In this document: positions 25,610 to 35,400 of the stretch, piece by piece
Layout: every line of letters starts with the position of its first letter
Numbering within the stretch: the first letter of the stretch is position 1
Source: Legionella quinlivanii
Lineage (GTDB): Bacteria > Pseudomonadota > Gammaproteobacteria > Legionellales > Legionellaceae
Length of the DNA: 64,000 nucleotides
Assembly (NCBI RefSeq): GCF_900461555.1
Contig: NZ_UGOX01000001.1
Coordinates: 819,501 to 883,500, forward strand
Direction: 5' to 3'
Program-made: the position numbers and the translations under genes
Notes under the pieces: generated by a model
Told to the model about the DNA's origin: nothing
What the model saw: the letters and a program-made list of their open reading frames with translations, nothing else
Databases searched by the model: none

Positions 25610-26440
25610 TTATATTAATTTAACCGCTTCAAAATGGCGGGCGAAGAACTCACCTAATTGAAAATGTGTCTTGCAATTTGTTTTCTCTTTAATGTTGGCA
25701 ATAGTTTTATTCACCGTAATTTCAGCAATATTATTAATGTGAGCGATTTGACTGATAGTATTGCCTGAGTGCAGTTCTTTTAGGATACTGATTTCACGTT
25801 TCGTTAAAGGTTTGGTGCATTCCGGTAAATCAAATTTCTTTAAATCAAAATCAGGTGTGATTAGTTTAAAATCTTCTTCATTAAATGAAAAACCTTGCGC
25901 GTCTTTATTTAAGGTGAATTCTATTTCATAGGCTCTATTCAAGTGTTTGTTAGACTTCATTGTATCTTTAAAATAAAGTATAAATAATTTTAAGAAATCT
26001 AATTGGCTTAAATAAACCTGATTAATTGCCGTGCCTGGCTTATTAGTAGCGAAATGAAAAAATTGATAAACATGTTCTTCTTTTTCTATTATAGAAAAAG
26101 TATGTAATACCCCAAATTGACCCGCTTCAACATGCATTTTTTCACTTAAACCATAGCGAGTAATGCCATCCCACAATACATACGGACCTAAGTATGTTGA
26201 ATTCGCGGTATGTATATCAACATTGTAATAATGTTGCTGTAAATAATGTTCAATAAGCGCTGAATTATTACTGATGGCGGAAAATTTACTCCCAATAACT
26301 TTAACATGCGCAAAGTAAGTAATGCCCAACACCTCTAATGGTCTACAAATGACCTGAATATCTTCTACAAAATTCAATGTAGGGTGCAGCTGAATTTTTC
26401 TATTATGATTCATAAGCCAACAGTTTCTTGGATAATGCAA
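25610..26440 (-). CDS. LuxR-type helix-turn-helix transcriptional regulator
   Basis: A 276-residue protein. Residues about 1-190 look like a PAS/GAF or autoinducer-type sensing domain (VICRPLEVLGITYFAHVKVI; GLSEKMHVEAGQFGVLHTFS). Residues about 205-265 are a LuxR DNA-binding domain (LTKREISILKELHSGNTISQ, IAHINNIAEITVNKTIANIK, EKTNCKTHFQLG). This type of orphan LuxR is common in Legionella. It is convergent with the solenoid gene. Its signal and targets are unknown. Confidence 0.82.
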   Translation of the reverse strand: MHYPRNCWLMNHNRKIQLHPTLNFVEDIQVICRPLEVLGITYFAHVKVIGSKFSAISNNSALIEHYLQQHYYNVDIHTANSTYLGPYVLWDGITRYGLSEKMHVEAGQFGVLHTFSIIEKEEHVYQFFHFATNKPGTAINQVYLSQLDFLKLFILYFKDTMKSNKHLNRAYEIEFTLNKDAQGFSFNEEDFKLITPDFDLKKFDLPECTKPLTKREISILKELHSGNTISQIAHINNIAEITVNKTIANIKEKTNCKTHFQLGEFFARHFEAVKLI

Positions 26441-26951
26441 GTTTAAATTAAAATAATATGATTCATTATTATCATCACTTCATTCTACCCAGTTCAGGAG
26501 TGAGGTGCCTGTGAATTCATCTTGTTTCTTTTCTGAAGAAAGGTTTATAATCATAATCCTCCAGCGTTTTGCCTAATTCATTTGTTGGATTTGCTGCATT
26601 ATAACAGATTTTAATAGGTGTCGGGGGCATGCGTTATGAAGCCATTTGTTATCCATTAAGCCACATCCGTCTGGATTAACGTCCCCGTTACATCGTATTT
26701 TTGCAAAAAATGTATTGCATTTGTCGAGGATTTATTAAACTTTTATCCCCCTAATCATCGTAATCCTCAAGCTACGAGCGCCTATGTTTTCATCTTAAAA
26801 ATATATAGCTTTCTATAATAATTCAAATTTGATATTTAAATTATAATGGACAAGATCATAAAGTTTGAACACCGTATGCCAAATATCTGGTGGGTGTCTT
26901 TTCAGTTTGAGCTGCAATGCCTAAGTTGTTATAAATTGTTGAGGTTTTTTA
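26441..26951. other. 511-base intergenic region between divergent genes
   Basis: AT-rich, with no frame of note. It must contain the promoters for the LuxR-type regulator (leftward) and the unknown gene at 26952 (rightward). I see no clear operator, tRNA or repeat. The segment tatatagctttctataataattcaa (from about 26800) contains a -10-like tataat. Confidence 0.3.
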
Positions 26952-28286
26952 ATGAAAATTGAGATTAAAAAAGAAGATGTATCTTTTATTAATATCATCA
27001 TCGATGATAAAGGCAATGGTTTATCCCATTATCGATTTGCAACATTTCATATGCGTGATGGTTCACATCATCAAGTGGAGATCAATGAGTTATTTTATAA
27101 GCATTTTTTTAATAATGAAACAAATAAAAGAGAAATTATATTACTTGACTTATTAGACTCATATGGTGAATTACTTAACGAAAAAACCTTTAAAAAGATT
27201 AAGAGTATAGCTCCTCTTTTAATCTCTACAGATCTTGAAGCTAATTGGCTCCAACATTTCAACAAGAAAGAAGCTTTTTTCAAATCCATTATTACTGAAA
27301 AAAGAATAAAAGAAGTTAAAATTGGATCTCCATTTTCATCTAGCCCCTCAATATATAATGTTACCCTTGTTCTTGATGATAACACTGAAATATGGGTTGA
27401 AAAGAGTAAAACAGCAAAAGAAATTACTCAAGAATACACAGAATTTTTGAATTGCAAACAGCTATTGCAGAGTTGGAAGTATTTATCCCCTTTAGATGAA
27501 GAAAGATTTTTATTTCCTAAGTTTAACGAGCTATCTAAGAAAATAGACTTTATTCACTTTAATAGAGGAAGTAGTAAATCTAATAGTCGATTTATTTTTC
27601 ATCTAGAAAATAAAACCTGTTTTTTACCTGTACAAAATGAAATAAAAAACGTAATAGTTCATTTAAAAAATAACGAAGAATTCGCTTTTTCATTTTTTAA
27701 CGCGCAGAAAATAGCAAGATTAGGTTTGTATTTTGATAAGGAATCTCTAAATGATCCTGAGGTAGTCAATTATTTGTCAGTTGAAATTAAAGAAAAGCGG
27801 CAAGCCGATCTCGTTCTTGCTAATCAGAGAAAACTTTTCTGGAATGAAAAAAAGTTAGAATTTTTGTGCAAATTTCTTGATTTGTTTCCGATCACTAAAT
27901 TAGCAGACCATAGTATAACTGATCCTAACGCTGTCAATATAGTCGATGAAAAAAACCAGGTTTGGCAGGTCAATCCAGTTAACGATACGGGTCTAGTACA
28001 ATTAGTTTATGATACTATTATGAAAAAAATAGAAGGATATGGTGATAGTCAGCGTGACACGCTAACTTTAATAGAAGATATAAATCAACGTTTGCCCAAG
28101 ACTCGTCAACGGAATGATTTGGAAAATGATTTGTTACGTTTACTTCAAAAGGGATTAGCTTCAAGCATCGAAAGCACCCCAACTTTCAAACAGCTTTCTT
28201 TAAAAAGAGGAATTACTCTTTTTACACAGCATGACGGTGCAGTTACACCATCGACTGGTATCGAGCAAAGTTATGGTTGTAACTAA
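26952..28286 (+). CDS. Unknown protein; effector candidate
   Basis: A 444-residue protein, very AT-rich, with no signal peptide or membrane span. It appears to contain two or three related alpha/beta units, each with a beta-hairpin of the kind GLSHYRFATFHMRDGSHHQV, IYNVTLVLDDNTEIWVEKSK and SRFIFHLENKTCFLPVQNEI, each followed by helices. This suggests an internally duplicated domain. A good ribosome-binding site (tgaggttttttaatg) precedes the start. The coding end is immediately followed by a solitary IS256-family end. No family recognised. Confidence 0.55.
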   Translation: MKIEIKKEDVSFINIIIDDKGNGLSHYRFATFHMRDGSHHQVEINELFYKHFFNNETNKREIILLDLLDSYGELLNEKTFKKIKSIAPLLISTDLEANWLQHFNKKEAFFKSIITEKRIKEVKIGSPFSSSPSIYNVTLVLDDNTEIWVEKSKTAKEITQEYTEFLNCKQLLQSWKYLSPLDEERFLFPKFNELSKKIDFIHFNRGSSKSNSRFIFHLENKTCFLPVQNEIKNVIVHLKNNEEFAFSFFNAQKIARLGLYFDKESLNDPEVVNYLSVEIKEKRQADLVLANQRKLFWNEKKLEFLCKFLDLFPITKLADHSITDPNAVNIVDEKNQVWQVNPVNDTGLVQLVYDTIMKKIEGYGDSQRDTLTLIEDINQRLPKTRQRNDLENDLLRLLQKGLASSIESTPTFKQLSLKRGITLFTQHDGAVTPSTGIEQSYGCN

Positions 28287-28289
28287 ATG

Positions 28290-28374
28290 CAGAGTTATGC
28301 TCGTCTCTGTTGTATGGAGTTAGTAGGCGTATTCTGTTGAAAGTTCCGGAAGAACAAAATAACAAATTACCTCA
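28290..28374. mobile_element. Solitary left end of the IS256-family element
   Basis: About 85 bases (from gagttatgctcg through gttccggaagaacaaaat) match the left end of the element at 16501-16590, with scattered differences and a few deleted bases. No transposase follows. This is a relic of a second, now lost, copy that ended just after the unknown gene 26952-28286. The remaining bases to 28592 show nothing recognisable. Confidence 0.75.
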
Positions 28375-28592
28375 AAAGTAGCCGTTTGTTTTTTTTAAGG
28401 ACCTCTTGATGCACTAGCTTTAAACATATTCATGCAATCGCTCTCTATAGAATGGGTTTCTGGCTTTGTTGGTACGATGGAGGGATGTCCTATGGCTCAA
28501 TGAGAGCACGTGCCCGTTGCTGACGTATGGCGAAAGCAACGAGCTCAATATAAAGAGTAACCTGAATGACTTCATGCAGAAATTTGAAAAAT

Positions 28593-29843
28593 TTAGGAAA
28601 TATTACCCGGCCCTGCTGTTAAACGCTTAGCTTGCGCTGATAAAGCCTGAATAAATTCTGTTACGGTATGTACAGGATAGCCAATAATGTCATTGGCTTT
28701 ACCGGCTTTTACAAAAGCGCGGATACCCTTCCCTAATTCACCCTGGCGCAGAACGTTTAAATGTTCCATCAGGTCTTTAGTTTCTTCAGGATCGACAAGT
28801 GCCAGCTTCATTGCCTGTACCGCTTTTTCTTTTTGTAATAAACTTTTCTGAAACAGTCCAGCAAACCCGGACTGGTACTGGCGTGTATCTTTTGTTCTTT
28901 CTTCCAGATACCCGGCAAGGAGCTGATTCAACTCCTTGATTGAAGAAGATGCTTTGAACTCTGTGAGGCTCTCATACCCAAGATGTGTTGTCAGATGATT
29001 TAAATAGGTATTACGGACAGGGGGTTCTTCTTCACTTTCCGGTAAAAAATTAGCTTCCGGCGTATCGGCACGAATTGCCTGAAATCCCGCCGCCGCCATT
29101 AGATCGTATACCCCTTTTTTATCATCTAGCATAAGCACTTCATTAGGGGCCAACTCACGAAAATCGGGAGGGGTTTCTAATGCTTCAATGCCTAAACGTT
29201 TTAATTCATCCGTTAATTTAAGCTTCAACCCCAATTGGCCCATGGCTTCAATGGCCATGAGCAGCTTATTGTCCCCGCCGCCGTGTAGATTTCTTGCGTT
29301 CAGCCAGTTTAATGTATTCATTCTCAGCCTGGTGTTGCCAAGCTTGAGCTCAAAAGTAGAGTTAGCGGGGACTTTTACCTGAATCTTATATTCATTATCT
29401 GTTCTTGGTACAGGTATCGACAAATTAATTGTGCCCTTTGAATCGATTTCACCCTGGATAAGAGCCTGAAATAATAAATCATTTGCCAGTTTCTTTTTCT
29501 GATCCTCGGAAATAAGCAGGTCAGCTGGATAATCAATTTGGATTTCGATTTGGGTAATGGCTGGAGAATCTCCTTGCAGCATTGCGCGCAGGGTGCTGGA
29601 ATTACCGCTCCCCAGTGATGGATAGGCACATGTGTTGATAGCGCCGACAGCTGCCTTAATTGCTGCAACTCCGGGGCAAAAATTAACCTCAGATCCGCCT
29701 GTAGAAACAATACCCCAAGGATAATAGCGTGTGACTTCTTTCAGAAAGGGAATCATGATATCCGGATTAAATAACTGGTTATTTCTATCGATGAGGCTGG
29801 AATCTCGATCAAATAAAAATAATTTTATTTTGCTTTTTGGCAT
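28593..29843 (-). CDS. HAD-like phosphatase-fold protein with a large inserted domain; effector candidate
   Basis: A 416-residue protein. The N-terminus has HAD motif I, LFLFDRDSSLIDR, with the two aspartates D12 and D14. Motif II may be IVSTGG (T48), motif III K193 (GGGDNKLLMA), and motif IV VLMLDDKKGVYDL (D240, D241). These are the four positions needed for a metal-dependent aspartyl phosphatase. About 130 residues lie between motifs II and III, a long cap insertion with strands (ITQIEIQIDYPADLL; YKIQVKVPANSTFELKLG). The last 140 residues are helical. No signal peptide. The active site looks intact; substrate unknown. Confidence 0.65.
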   Translation of the reverse strand: MPKSKIKLFLFDRDSSLIDRNNQLFNPDIMIPFLKEVTRYYPWGIVSTGGSEVNFCPGVAAIKAAVGAINTCAYPSLGSGNSSTLRAMLQGDSPAITQIEIQIDYPADLLISEDQKKKLANDLLFQALIQGEIDSKGTINLSIPVPRTDNEYKIQVKVPANSTFELKLGNTRLRMNTLNWLNARNLHGGGDNKLLMAIEAMGQLGLKLKLTDELKRLGIEALETPPDFRELAPNEVLMLDDKKGVYDLMAAAGFQAIRADTPEANFLPESEEEPPVRNTYLNHLTTHLGYESLTEFKASSSIKELNQLLAGYLEERTKDTRQYQSGFAGLFQKSLLQKEKAVQAMKLALVDPEETKDLMEHLNVLRQGELGKGIRAFVKAGKANDIIGYPVHTVTEFIQALSAQAKRLTAGPGNIS

Positions 29844-30040
29844 GGGTCTGAACTCAATAATTGTTTACACTATTATACAATACCCTGCAATGATTGCTCA
29901 ACATTTGGCCAAATAATAATACTGAAATTATTATCCGGAACCACATCAACTGTCCAGATATCCCTAAAATGAGGCGATTTATCTTGAGTAGCTTGAACGA
30001 TTAGACCGGATCGATTTCAGGAAATGAGTTTTTGCTTGAA

Positions 30041-30667
30041 ATGCTCAATAATTTCTCAGAAAATGGAAATCCGAAGATTCTTGTAAAATCTTTATTTAGT
30101 TTGACGAGTAATATCGCCGGCACTTTTTCTAACTATAAAACCTCAACGGAATTTAATAAATTACAGAGTATTATGAAAGAAATTGAATCGTTGACCAGGA
30201 AGGCAGCACGTGTACTGGCTGAAAATCCAAAATTATTTAATGAAAATCTACTGAGTGAGACAGCCATTCTCCAAGTAAAAGATGAAATTGAAAGGTTAGA
30301 ATGTCTAAAAAAATTATGCAAACTTCAGGATGAACAGATAGTAGAGTTGCTCTTGGAACAGCATTTACGCAATGTACCAATCGGGAATCCTTATCCTCCA
30401 CATCTAAGTTTACAGAATGCTCTAAAATGTCCTAAAAAGTTATCTGAAGTCCTTAAATGGCAAACACAGTTTCTTTGGGCTAACCATAAAAAAACTGCAA
30501 GAAGGGAAGATGATCGTCATCCCGAAAACTTCAGTTTGAAAGGTGGCCTTGATAGTGACATGCTCACTTACAGTCCCTCTTTTTTTTCCAATAGAATTAC
30601 TTTTTTGCCAGCATCCCTGAGAGAGAATAGGGAACAGTCAGGTACATTAAACCTTGGCTGCGGATAA
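30041..30667 (+). CDS. Unknown helical protein
   Basis: Start at ATG 30041; a TTG three codons earlier is the alternative. About 208 residues, helical in the first two thirds (KLQSIMKEIESLTRKAARVL; ILQVKDEIERLECLKKLCKL), with a polar unstructured tail. No signal peptide and no family recognised. The following 215 bases to the PIN fragment hold nothing recognisable. It may be a small effector or an orphan. Confidence 0.4.
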   Translation: MLNNFSENGNPKILVKSLFSLTSNIAGTFSNYKTSTEFNKLQSIMKEIESLTRKAARVLAENPKLFNENLLSETAILQVKDEIERLECLKKLCKLQDEQIVELLLEQHLRNVPIGNPYPPHLSLQNALKCPKKLSEVLKWQTQFLWANHKKTARREDDRHPENFSLKGGLDSDMLTYSPSFFSNRITFLPASLRENREQSGTLNLGCG

Positions 30668-30882
30668 CGCTAACTTACACGTTATGCCAGAATAATATCA
30701 GAAATAAGAAAAGGCGCGAAAGCTAATACTAATGTAATATCCTGGGCAAAAGCCGAGTCTACTGCATCTTTGTTTTTATCTGTAATTAGCATACTTGAGA
30801 TAGAGATGGGGGTCTTGCTGAAAAAAAGGAACGTGTAGATCCCCCCTCAAGGTGCCATTTATGCACCTGGTTTAACACCCAT

Positions 30883-31125
30883 TTGCTTCCTGCCTTTTCA
30901 GAACGAATTTTAAACATAGATGTAGCAGTAGCCCAACGATGCGCTATGCTCCATATACTTGATCATCGGTCAGAAAGAGATGCATTAATTGCTGCTACAG
31001 CTTTAGTACATGGGTTTGTGGTTGTGGCAAGAAATGTTAAAGATTTTAAAGATTTTGGAGTGGAGCTGCTCAACCCTTGGGAGTACACAAATTCCGAAGA
31101 TACGAAAAAGGGTGGCGATACATAA
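30883..31125 (+). pseudogene. 5'-truncated PIN-domain (VapC/FitB-like) toxin
   Basis: The 80 visible residues match the second half of a PIN ribonuclease: AFSERILNIDVAVAQRCAML, then RDALIAATALVHGFVVVARN and VKDFKDFGVELLNPW, with the conserved D and the RNxxDF motif. The first half with the first acidic residue is absent, and the protein-like frame begins near 30868 without a start codon. No antitoxin is seen beside it. It overlaps the convergent ATP-grasp gene by 56 bases. Confidence 0.75.
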
Positions 31126-32026
31126 AAGAGCGCATAATGGTTTTGGAGACGGGCTGCGGGTGACCTGCGTTGGGCAGTTCGTGAATACGCACATCCGGGC
31201 GATGATTAACTTCTATAATGACTCCACCGGTTTTCACTATCGGTTGGTTGATATCCTCACATTCCACATCGATTCCTGTCAGCTGCAAATTAAGCTGCTC
31301 GGCAACCTGAATCATCAGTTGGCGATTTTCCCGGCCTATGTCTTTGCCCAGGGATTCATAGCTTCCGCCTCGGGTGCCGTTGGACGTGTAAGCTAAAACG
31401 ACCCGCTCATGCTTTGAAGGAATATAATCCAGACTGATACCCAGCTCCTTAAGTCGAATCATGCATTCCTCGTCCGCAGTGATTGGACCCAGATCAGGAT
31501 TTTCCAGGGCCTGCCGTTCGATGTTTGCAGCATCAATTAACTCCTTGAGAGTATGATTGCCATTGCCAATAACATGGGCCGGATGGCATAAAACGACACC
31601 GATGACTTCTTTATTGAAAACCAGCACTCGATAGGATTTCAAATTCCGGTGAAATTCTTCAATCAAGAGATGATGGTGGAGAGAAAATATGCGAGTGAGA
31701 TGACGATTTAATTCCTCAGGCGATTGGATATTACAAAGAACATCCATGCCCAGCGAGCCAGTAAGCGGTTTGACGACCAGTGGAAAATTTAAATCGGCGA
31801 TTCGCTCACTGAGCAGATTATTTTCAAAATCCTCAAGATTTAGATAAGCGGCTTTAGGAACTGGAAAGCCGGCACTTTCCAGTAAAGTGTTGGTATAAAA
31901 TTTATTGATGGCGATTCTTGCGCTGCAGCTATTGTTGAAAGGGGATTCATTGTAGGAAAAATGATAGTGCCGCGTACCCAACACGATCTCGAAACCATCA
32001 ATTTCCTCTCTCAATATTACAGGCAA
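31070..32026 (-). CDS. ATP-grasp ligase (cyanophycin-synthetase/RimK-like)
   Basis: Residues 40-300 form an ATP-grasp fold: IAINKFYTNTLLESAGFPVP, then LNFPLVVKPLTGSLGMDV (ATP-binding lysine and glycine-rich loop), HHLLIEEFHRNLKSYRVLVF, and GVIIEVNHRPDVRIHELP (metal-binding E and N). It resembles the ATP-grasp part of cyanophycin synthetase and carboxylate-amine ligases, so it should join an amino acid to a carboxylate. The frame remains protein-like upstream of TTG 32026 (IHPNTERFYLSAKALRLPVI). An ATT at 32074 has aaagg eight bases before it, so the true start may be there. Confidence 0.78.
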   Translation of the reverse strand: MPVILREEIDGFEIVLGTRHYHFSYNESPFNNSCSARIAINKFYTNTLLESAGFPVPKAAYLNLEDFENNLLSERIADLNFPLVVKPLTGSLGMDVLCNIQSPEELNRHLTRIFSLHHHLLIEEFHRNLKSYRVLVFNKEVIGVVLCHPAHVIGNGNHTLKELIDAANIERQALENPDLGPITADEECMIRLKELGISLDYIPSKHERVVLAYTSNGTRGGSYESLGKDIGRENRQLMIQVAEQLNLQLTGIDVECEDINQPIVKTGGVIIEVNHRPDVRIHELPNAGHPQPVSKTIMRSFMYRHPFSYLRNLCTPKG

Positions 32027-32154
32027 CCTTAATGCCTTTGCGCTTAAATAGAAACGCTCCGTATTCGGATGAATGATACTTACCTTTAAAGAAATATATA
32101 TAAATCATCATAATTAGAAGACTTGTCTATTTCAAGCGCCAATTAGAGGGAGGA

Positions 32155-32262
32155 TTACCCCTCCATAAATAACCGATCATCTTCACCATGTCGGCCTTTA
32201 GGCTTTGGGAGTAATTTTTCTAAACGAGACCACATTTCGTCATCAATGACCATTCGTGGCAT
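32155..32262 (-). pseudogene. IS5-family transposase, N-terminal remnant
   Basis: Thirty-five codons from ATG 32262 read MVIDDEMWSRLEKLLPKPKG, then RHGEDDRLFMEG, and a stop. This is the typical start of IS5-family transposases. The catalytic domain is absent. It sits just beside a CCCTCTCCC-type hairpin repeat. Confidence 0.75.
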
Positions 32263-32275
32263 TCCCTCTCCCCAA

Positions 32276-32330
32276 CCCTCTCCCGCGAATCGCATCATCA
32301 TACTGTCAAAGTTTCTATCGCGGGAGAGGG
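32276..32330. repeat. REP-like hairpin with 13-base perfect arms
   Basis: ccctctcccgcga (32276-32288) is the exact reverse complement of tcgcgggagaggg (32318-32330), with a 29-base loop. Related ctctccc/gggagag hairpins lie at 52288-52369 and 52999-53020. It lies downstream of the PKS gene and may also act in transcription termination. Confidence 0.65.
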
Positions 32331-32412
32331 GGGCAGTTCAAAGCGAAATTGAAAATCTGTGCTCAATTCAAGATCAAATCTTGTTTAAAAAAACTTCAGG
32401 GACGTTGCCTGG

Positions 32413-35400
32413 TTATAGGGTGTGTTTTTTCTGCACCTCTAATTGCTTTTGAGAACCTGCTATCTGTTTAACCAGCTCATCAATCACCTCATTAAAACGG
32501 CAGGCGATCTGTGCCATGCATTCGGGGGTTAAAGGGCCGTTGATTGACAATTGATAGTCTCCCTCGGCATTTCTCGAAAAGTAAATCCATAAATTCTGAT
32601 TGCCGATGGGGCGGTTGAGCCCTCCAAAATAACTGGGATAGCTGTAATGCAAATCGGCAAATTGGGTGTCTGCCACTTCCTTGCCAAAGACACTGGCCGT
32701 CATATTGATAAGCACTTTCAGACCATCCGGTTTTTGCAAAGGCAGCTGCCATTTAAATAATTTTTTAAGTTTTAATTTAAGCCGGCTGCTTTTCTTTAAT
32801 AAAATGCTCTGGCTTAAATAATCCAGATAGTAGGGTACAATTTTTTCATTGATTACCTCTTTAAATGACTTGCCAAGACGCCATTTATTCCACCAAAAAA
32901 TAAGCTGCTTGCTTATTGAGAAGTTAGAGCCATTAATCCCTGTATTTTTAATAAAATACGAACACCTCTGGAAAGGGGCAGTTTTTAAAAGCTCATTTTC
33001 AACCGACTTGATGCGATCAATAAATGAAATATTATCCTCATGACTTAAGTTAATTCGTTTATATTCTGAAAATAAACCCACAGTGGATTTGTATTGACTG
33101 CCTTCACGACCAGTATGAATGAGGATAATGGGAATTTTTTGCTGCTGGCTCATTTGATGAAATACCATCTGACAAATTGCAATAAGCCCCGAACTGATAT
33201 TCAGATTATTCGCTGCATGCCATTCAATGATTGAACTTATCCCTGGATTGATTGTGTAGTGATGCATGTGCCGAGGCCGATAGACTGCGGCGTCTGGCAA
33301 GTGATGATGAGCGCCGAAATACAGGTAATGGCAATCCTGATTGTATTCCTGCCAAAACGAAATTTTATTATCTAAATCCTTCTGATATTGAGAATTATTA
33401 TTTTTAACATAATCTAAAAAGGATTTTTTCTCAGGTTTTGGAACCAGCGATTTTCCCTGGAAAAGCGCCTCATAACAAGCTCTGAATTCAGCAAATACAA
33501 TATCGCAGGATGCATCATCAACGATGATATGCGGTAGTACCAGATGAAGCTCATGTAAGTCATTATTCAGTTTATAAAGATAGGCTCGAATCAATGGGGG
33601 ATGATCAAGCTCAATAAGGCGCATGGTGTTGTTGTAAAATTCCTGGCTGAGCAGATTGGACTCATTGTTTAAAGATATATCTTTATAAATCAATCTGAAC
33701 TCGCCTCGTTTTTTCAGAGTCTGAGTGGGAATTGATTGATTGAACTGAAGCCAGAATGCCGCATGCTGATTAATAACAAAATCCAGAGCACGGTTGACAT
33801 AATCTTTATTCAACCTGCCGTGAAGCTGCAACTGCATTGAGGTGTTATAGCCATAATTCAGTGTATTCATTGACCAGAAACTAAACTGGAAATCGCATAA
33901 AGGGACTTCCTCTCTGAGCCATTGCCTATTCTCAGCAGGCGAATCACTCTGTTCATAAATAAGCTGCAATTCCTGAGAGATATTTTCGGCAATTTTTTCA
34001 ATACTGGGATCATTGATGAAATATTCAATCGGGATACTCAGGTTTGGGCATTGCAATTTATCATGAATACGATTGCGAATTTCAATGGACATCAGCGAGT
34101 CAACCCCAAGTGAGAACAGGGCGCTCTGAGCCCGAATTTGTCCGGCGTTATCCAGCGCTAACACATCGGCCGTGATTTCACATAATACACGACTCAGAAG
34201 ACCAGTGCGCTCGGCATGGCTTCTCTGACGCAAGGCATTAAAAAAGTATTGAACGGGCGCTTTGTTTTTAGCAAAATCCGATAGCTCGACTTGCCTTGCC
34301 GAATGTTTTAAATAAATGTCCCAATGCACACGGCAAACGGCTATTTGGGCTAAATCGGCATTTAGCAAGCAATCCAGAACATTCAGATTTTCTTTTTCCA
34401 GCGGGATAAAGCCAAATTGCTGCAGGCCGGGAGTAAGCTTCGCTGTCATACCCTTTGCATTAAAGGGACCCCAGTTGATGGACAGTGCCGGCAATCCCTG
34501 CTGTTTGCGAAAATGAGCCAGGCCATCTAAGAAACCATTGGCAGCGACATAGTTTGCCTGCCCGCGGGCGCCTAGTAAGGAAGCAGTGGAAGAAAACAAT
34601 ATAAACCATTTCAAGGGCAGCGATTGGCTGAGCTGATGCAGGATCAAAGCACTGTCCATTTTAGAACTCAATACCGTTTGTAGATCCTCATCGCTCAAAT
34701 TGATAATTAAACCATCTCGTACTATCCCCGCAAGATGAAATACCGCAGTCAATGGCGGGTATTTTTGCTGAATTTTATGAAATAATGCTTCCATTTGCTG
34801 GTAATTGCTGGCATCTGCCTGATAGTGCCTGATAGTAACCTGTTTGAGGCGGGCCGTTTCAATTAAATTCTCTGTCGCGGGCGGGCAGGGGCTTCTGCTG
34901 GTTATAATAATATGTTTGGCGCCTCTTTCGATGAGATAGTCTATCAGATCGGCTGCCAGTGCCCCGGTGCCGCCAGTAATCAGGCAACTGCTTTGATTGT
35001 CGAATAGCTGTTCTTTCTGTTCAATGTGACTGCCTAATTCTTTTCTTTTAATTCGGGGCACATACACGCCTTCTCGCAGCGTAAACTGATTTTCCTCGCC
35101 AGGATTCAGCAGATAAGGTAAAACCGACAATAGATCGCTCTTGTCATCCAAATCCACTGTAAAATTGCGGCTGAAATCCCATTCATTTCTAAAGCTTCGC
35201 CAGAAGGCGTTCGCCATACTGTGATAGGGATTTACTTGTTCGCCATCGTGAATAGCATGTGCGTTTTCAGTCAGCAGGACGAAGCTTTGCGGGCGGGATT
35301 TAAAGAGCTGCTGGCAGCAATGGACAAGCTCATAAAACTGACCTTGCTCATATAAGAAAATGATATTCTTATCTGCAGGATTCATAAGCTGACTGATGTT

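Noticed and set aside
30883-31125. Intact VapC/FitB toxin gene
   Set aside because: The N-terminal half with the first catalytic acidic residue is missing and no antitoxin gene adjoins it.
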